This document shows, in pieces, positions 60,501 through 64,000 of a stretch of DNA of 64,000 nucleotides. Position 1 is the first letter of the stretch; each line of letters opens with the position of its first letter. This stretch comes from Ectocarpus siliculosus (Eukaryota; Sar; Phaeophyceae; Ectocarpales; Ectocarpaceae): NCBI GenBank assembly GCA_000310025.1, contig FN649740.1, positions 4,160,514-4,224,513 of the forward strand. The letters are read 5' to 3'. The position numbers were made by a program, and so were the translations under genes. The notes beneath the pieces are model-generated. The model worked only from the letters and a program-made list of their open reading frames with translations, made no database searches and was not told where the DNA came from.

Positions 60501-63500
60501 GCCGTGGTGCTCCGAATTCGAGGGCTCTCATCGAGAGGAAACGTGCATCTCTCTCTCTCTCTCTCTCTTTCTCTGAATTCTTAATTCCTTCCTACAACCA
60601 TCTGTTTACCACTCAGCCACAGCAGACGAACCTTGTTCTTGAGTTCAGGCACGACGCCGGTGATGGAGGCCTTCCTCTCCAGCACGACTCCAGACTCGAT
60701 CACCCTCTTCGCATGGCCCGCCGAAAATTCTGCCGTGTGAACGAACAAAGTGAGCGCAGCAGCAAGCCAGTCCGGAGACACGGTGACTTTCCAACACTAG
60801 ACTCGAATGTGCCTGTCGCCCTTGCTGCTGCTACTGCTGTTGCTGCCATCGGCGTGAGGTGGTTCGCCATTCAAGCATGGCCAGGCGACCAAGCCACGTA
60901 CACGTCACACTCGAAGAAGTCAGCAGCACTATTCTACAAAACGAGCTCGAGCTAGCACCAGACAAGGCCCGAAACGAGCTGTTGCAATGATTTCGTCACG
61001 CATGGTCCCCAAGCTCAGCAGGAAACAACATCTGCCTTCGATCCAACAGACCCCAAAACAGCAACACGGCTCCCACCGGTGTCACGCTCAGCAACGGCAG
61101 GGGGCTTCATGTCGCCAGAAGAAGAGGCTTCACCGTCAACGGACCCCTGGACACAACAGTTACCGTCGCCACCACAATTAAGGTCGCCGGGAGTAGTGCC
61201 AAGGAGACCAGGGCGGGCACGCAGGCGGGGGAGGGGGGGTTGAACAACGGTTGAGGGATGGTGATGCTGGAGAGGAGATGGAGGAACGACCGCACAAGGG
61301 ATCGAACGCTGAGCGAGACGCGCCGTTGCTTCTTGAGACAAGAGCTGTAACAAAACGTCCCACCAGCAAAAACAGGCAACGGTGGTTTCGTTCGGTATTC
61401 CCAGAGAGTCGACAACTAGCGCATGCCTTTCCCGATGGGCTGGCTCCACCTCCGCACGAGCACTGCCGCTACTCCCGCCCCGCCACACCAACGGTACACG
61501 CCAGAGCAGGCCGTGGGGCGAATCGCCGCTCGGGGTGTGCTCCACGCCACTGCCTGCTGCTGCTTCATCAATATTTCCACACACGATACCAAGGCGGGCG
61601 ACGCGCCTACTTGGCTCAAGCAATGACAACTGGCACTCGGCATCCACATCGGGGACTCGGAGGAAAATGACAGACAGCCCCCATCACCTGCTCGGCCGCG
61701 GCCCAAAACATACTGCAAAGGCACACATTCAAGTGATGAGAGAGACACGCGGACTCCATCTCACCGACGCGTCGGAGGCCTTGCTCGCGTCATCTGCCAA
61801 CGCCACCGCTTCTTCAGCCCCCTGTCCCTCCTCCTCCTCCTCCGCCGCCGCCGTCGCGACCCCTTCCTCCTGCCCGCTTCCTTCTCCCGCCCCGCCGTCC
61901 GTCTCCCTCTCCACAGCCCCAGGGGCTTCCGCCGCTTGCCCATCCTCCGTAACCGCCGCGGTCGCTGCCGCCGCCTCCGCGGCTTCCTCGTCCGAGTCCT
62001 CCAAGAACGACTTCATCTCCGCGGCAATGCTCTCCTTCCTCCTGTCCGCGAGGCCAGGGCTCATCGCCGGCACTGGCGCCGCCGCCACAGGCGCCGCCGT
62101 TGTTCCCGCCGGGGCCGCCGCCGGCGCCACCGCCGCACCGTCGCCGTCCGCCGACGATGACGGTTCGACGGCGACCTCGAGGACCTCGACTGATTCCTCA
62201 TCTCCATCCTCTTCCCCCGACCCCGCCTCCTCTCCGGCGGCGGCGGCGGCGCTGCTCTTGTCGGAAGTCGCGCCGTCCCCGAACCCCATGTTGGACGCCA
62301 GCCCGGACATCCAACCGCCTCCCTTCTCTCCGTCGCCGGACACCGTGTCCGCCGTCGCAGTCGCCGGTTCCGGTTCCGGTTCCGGTTCCGGTTCCGGTTC
62401 CGGTTCCGGTTCCGGCACCGCTTCTGCCGCAGCCGCCGGTCTTTCTTCCGCTAGCAACGCATCTGCTGCTCCTGCTGCTGCTGCTGCCGGTGCGGTCCCT
62501 TCCGTAGGGTACTCCACGTCCTCGGGGACAGAGCCGGCTCTATCGCCTCCTTCCTCAACCACGATTTGCGCCGACGATCCCGCGGCAGAGTCAAGCCCTC
62601 CTGCGCTTGACGCCAAATCTCCAATTTCCTGGAGGGAGGGCGACGGTGTGGGTTTGGGAGTAGCCAAGGGGGGCGAGGGGCGACGGTCAATTGCTGTTCT
62701 CGAATAACCTCCACTGCGGACCATAGTTGTCCAGCTACGAGGCGTCTTGAGTGTTTTTCCGGGCGTGACATTCGCGTGTGCCGGGCGAGAGAGAGAGAGG
62801 AAAGAGAGAGAAACTGTCAAATTGCGGAGGGGAATAATTCAAGCGTTGGGCGTCTTGGGCCTTTGTCAAGCCACAAGAGACGAATTTCGAAAAAGAAAAA
62901 CGTCGATGTGCCGGTACCAGCACCGGCGGCCTCCCGGGGCCAGTTCTGCGATGGCTCCGACAAACGAATATCGTCCGCCACCCTTCCGTCCCACACCATT
63001 CCGAGGGAGACGACCGTGATAAAAACGGAAAACACGCAGGCCTTGCCAACCATTCGACACAATCATCGCCATGCATACTACTACATGGTCTGCGTCAAGC
63101 TGCTGTGGTAGCGGCCCTGGCCCAATCGACCATGCTGCTGCTCACCTCGGTGTGGAAGGTCGCGGAGTCGGAAACCGTGTTGAGCACGCCACTCGTGCCG
63201 CCGTCCAGCCCCTGTTGGACCAACTCTGACGCGGTCGCGGCCTCCATATCTCTCACTATCCCTCTCCCCCTTCAACGCAATACCCCTGTGAAAAAAAAAA
63301 ATTCCTCCTGCTTATCTCGTTTGCCTCTCGCCCCAAGCCTGGCTAGCGCTGCTTCACTTCTCAAACTTGCGAGTCAGCTCCGCGATCCTCCCGCTGGTGC
63401 TCCGCTTTCCGCCGCCGCCGCCGTTTCGACCACCCCCGACGCCCGCACTTGGACCGAGCCCCGCGCTTCCCAGCCTGCTCGTCAACCCCTGCACGGGGGC

Positions 63501-64000
63501 CGACGCCGATCCCCCCGCTGACTCTTGCTCCTGCCGCTGTTCTTTCCGGGTGTAGGGAGCGGGTGCCGACGAAGGTTCTACGGTCCAGCGCCTCGAAGAA
63601 ACCGAGCTCGCCGCCGCTGACGGTGTCTGCGAGGCGTCGCCTCGAGCGCTACTGCTTGCTGACCCCTTCCCGCTGCCGTCGTCGTTGCCGGGCGGAACCT
63701 CGACGTCCGCTGGTGCCGGAGGAGGCGGCGTCTTAGGCGCCGAGCCAGACGATCCAGCTACACCGCCGCTACTGCTGTCGGCCTTGTTGTTACGGAAGCT
63801 GCCGAACCGGCTAGCGCTGAGTTTTCCGGGAGTAGGCCTATCCGCACTCCCCGCGGCCTGGTCTCGCTGCTGCTGCTGCTGCTGCTGCTGCTGTGACGGA
63901 GGGTTCGGCAACGGCCCTGCGGCGGTGGTGCTTTCGGCGGCGGCGGAAGAGACCCTCCCGTCTACCTGCCCGAGCGACGCGAGGCAACCCCGGGGCCTCG
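57537..64000 (-). CDS. Low-complexity coiled-coil protein, 3' part of a many-exon gene
   Basis: Minus-strand exons with matching phases: 64000-63358 (open at the window edge), 63251-63146, 62628-61765, possibly a 25-nt microexon 61712-61688, 60729-60632, 60318-60157, 59807-59714, 59257-59152 and 58699-58420. A terminal exon of about 57777-57537 ends in TGA; its acceptor phase does not fit the preceding donor, so that junction is unresolved. The protein has a poly-Gln tract, an acidic Ala/Glu/Ser-rich centre with a (Pro-Glu)n run, then helical segments: RKFEKDMEAATASELVQQ, GHAKRVIESGVVLERKASI, SERTRKLKEEQEALRQKHA, VKGRAQMHQQAIAAIEGG and DWTQRRETLEKFVVKYD. It ends in Gly/Ala/Ser-rich sequence. 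I recognise no family; the helices suggest a scaffold or trafficking coiled-coil protein. The gene start lies beyond 64000. Confidence 0.65.
62362..62416 (-). repeat. TTCCGG hexamer repeat encoding (Pro-Glu)n
   Basis: About nine GGTTCC hexamers on the plus strand. In the minus-strand exon 62628-61765 they are read as alternating Pro-Glu. Hexamer changes keep the frame, so length variation should be tolerated. Confidence 0.85.
63869..63894 (-). repeat. CAG repeat encoding poly-glutamine
   Basis: Eight to nine CTG triplets on the plus strand are read on the minus strand as a Gln run after PNPPS in the first in-window exon of the long minus-strand gene. Confidence 0.85.

Noticed and set aside
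61382-62707. 441-residue plus-strand frame rich in Ser/Ala/Pro
   Set aside because: It is antisense to the minus-strand exon 62628-61765, whose boundaries fit splice sites and phases. GC-rich repeats keep both strands open.

Overview
The window looks like nuclear DNA of a brown alga, most probably Ectocarpus or a close relative. This is inferred from intron-rich genes with GT-AG splice sites, alanine/glycine-rich low-complexity proteins, a eukaryotic tRNA gene with a pol III terminator and, most tellingly, a run of EsV-1-7 cysteine motifs (C-x4-C-x15/16-C-x2-H), a domain expanded in brown algae and shared with their phaeoviruses. Gene density is low. Two 100-N assembly gaps (12698-12797 and 53733-53832) sit in long C/G homopolymers.

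Layout: (1) 1-2.3 kb, + strand, the last two exons of the U5 snRNP thioredoxin-like protein DIM1/TXNL4A. (2) 4.1-5.9 kb, - strand, a complete three-exon ankyrin-repeat protein of 135 aa with a GC-AG intron. (3) 6.5-13.9 kb, + strand, an eight-exon membrane lysophospholipid acyltransferase of the LCLAT1/AGPAT5 type, preceded by an unassigned small membrane-type exon. (4) 15.6-20.1 kb, + strand, an eight-exon gene of 478 aa joining a coiled coil, a ubiquitin-like domain and a domain otherwise recalled from bacterial proteins. (5) 20-26.8 kb, no convincing gene. (6) about 26.9-34.4 kb, a tandem array of two alternating repeat blocks with mosaic near-identity. (7) 36.7-38.3 kb, + strand, an FNIP-type leucine-rich repeat gene broken by a stop and a frame change. 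(8) 40451-41670, a foldback transposable element with 18-bp terminal repeats and a TTA target duplication. (9) 43.1 kb, - strand, a tRNA-Ile(GAT) gene. (10) 45.3-46.5 kb, - strand, a decayed EsV-1-7 repeat gene. (11) 48.0-53.0 kb, + strand, a five-exon PX-domain protein with an N-terminal hydrophobic leader and an alanine-rich helical tail. (12) 57.5 kb to the window end, - strand, the 3' part of a long, many-exon low-complexity/coiled-coil gene.

The genes are housekeeping or lineage-specific and do not form a pathway. Exon models were built by hand from splice consensus, codon phase and family similarity. Where every phase closes (ankyrin, acyltransferase, ubiquitin-like fusion, PX protein) confidence is high. 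All similarity statements are from memory, not from a search.
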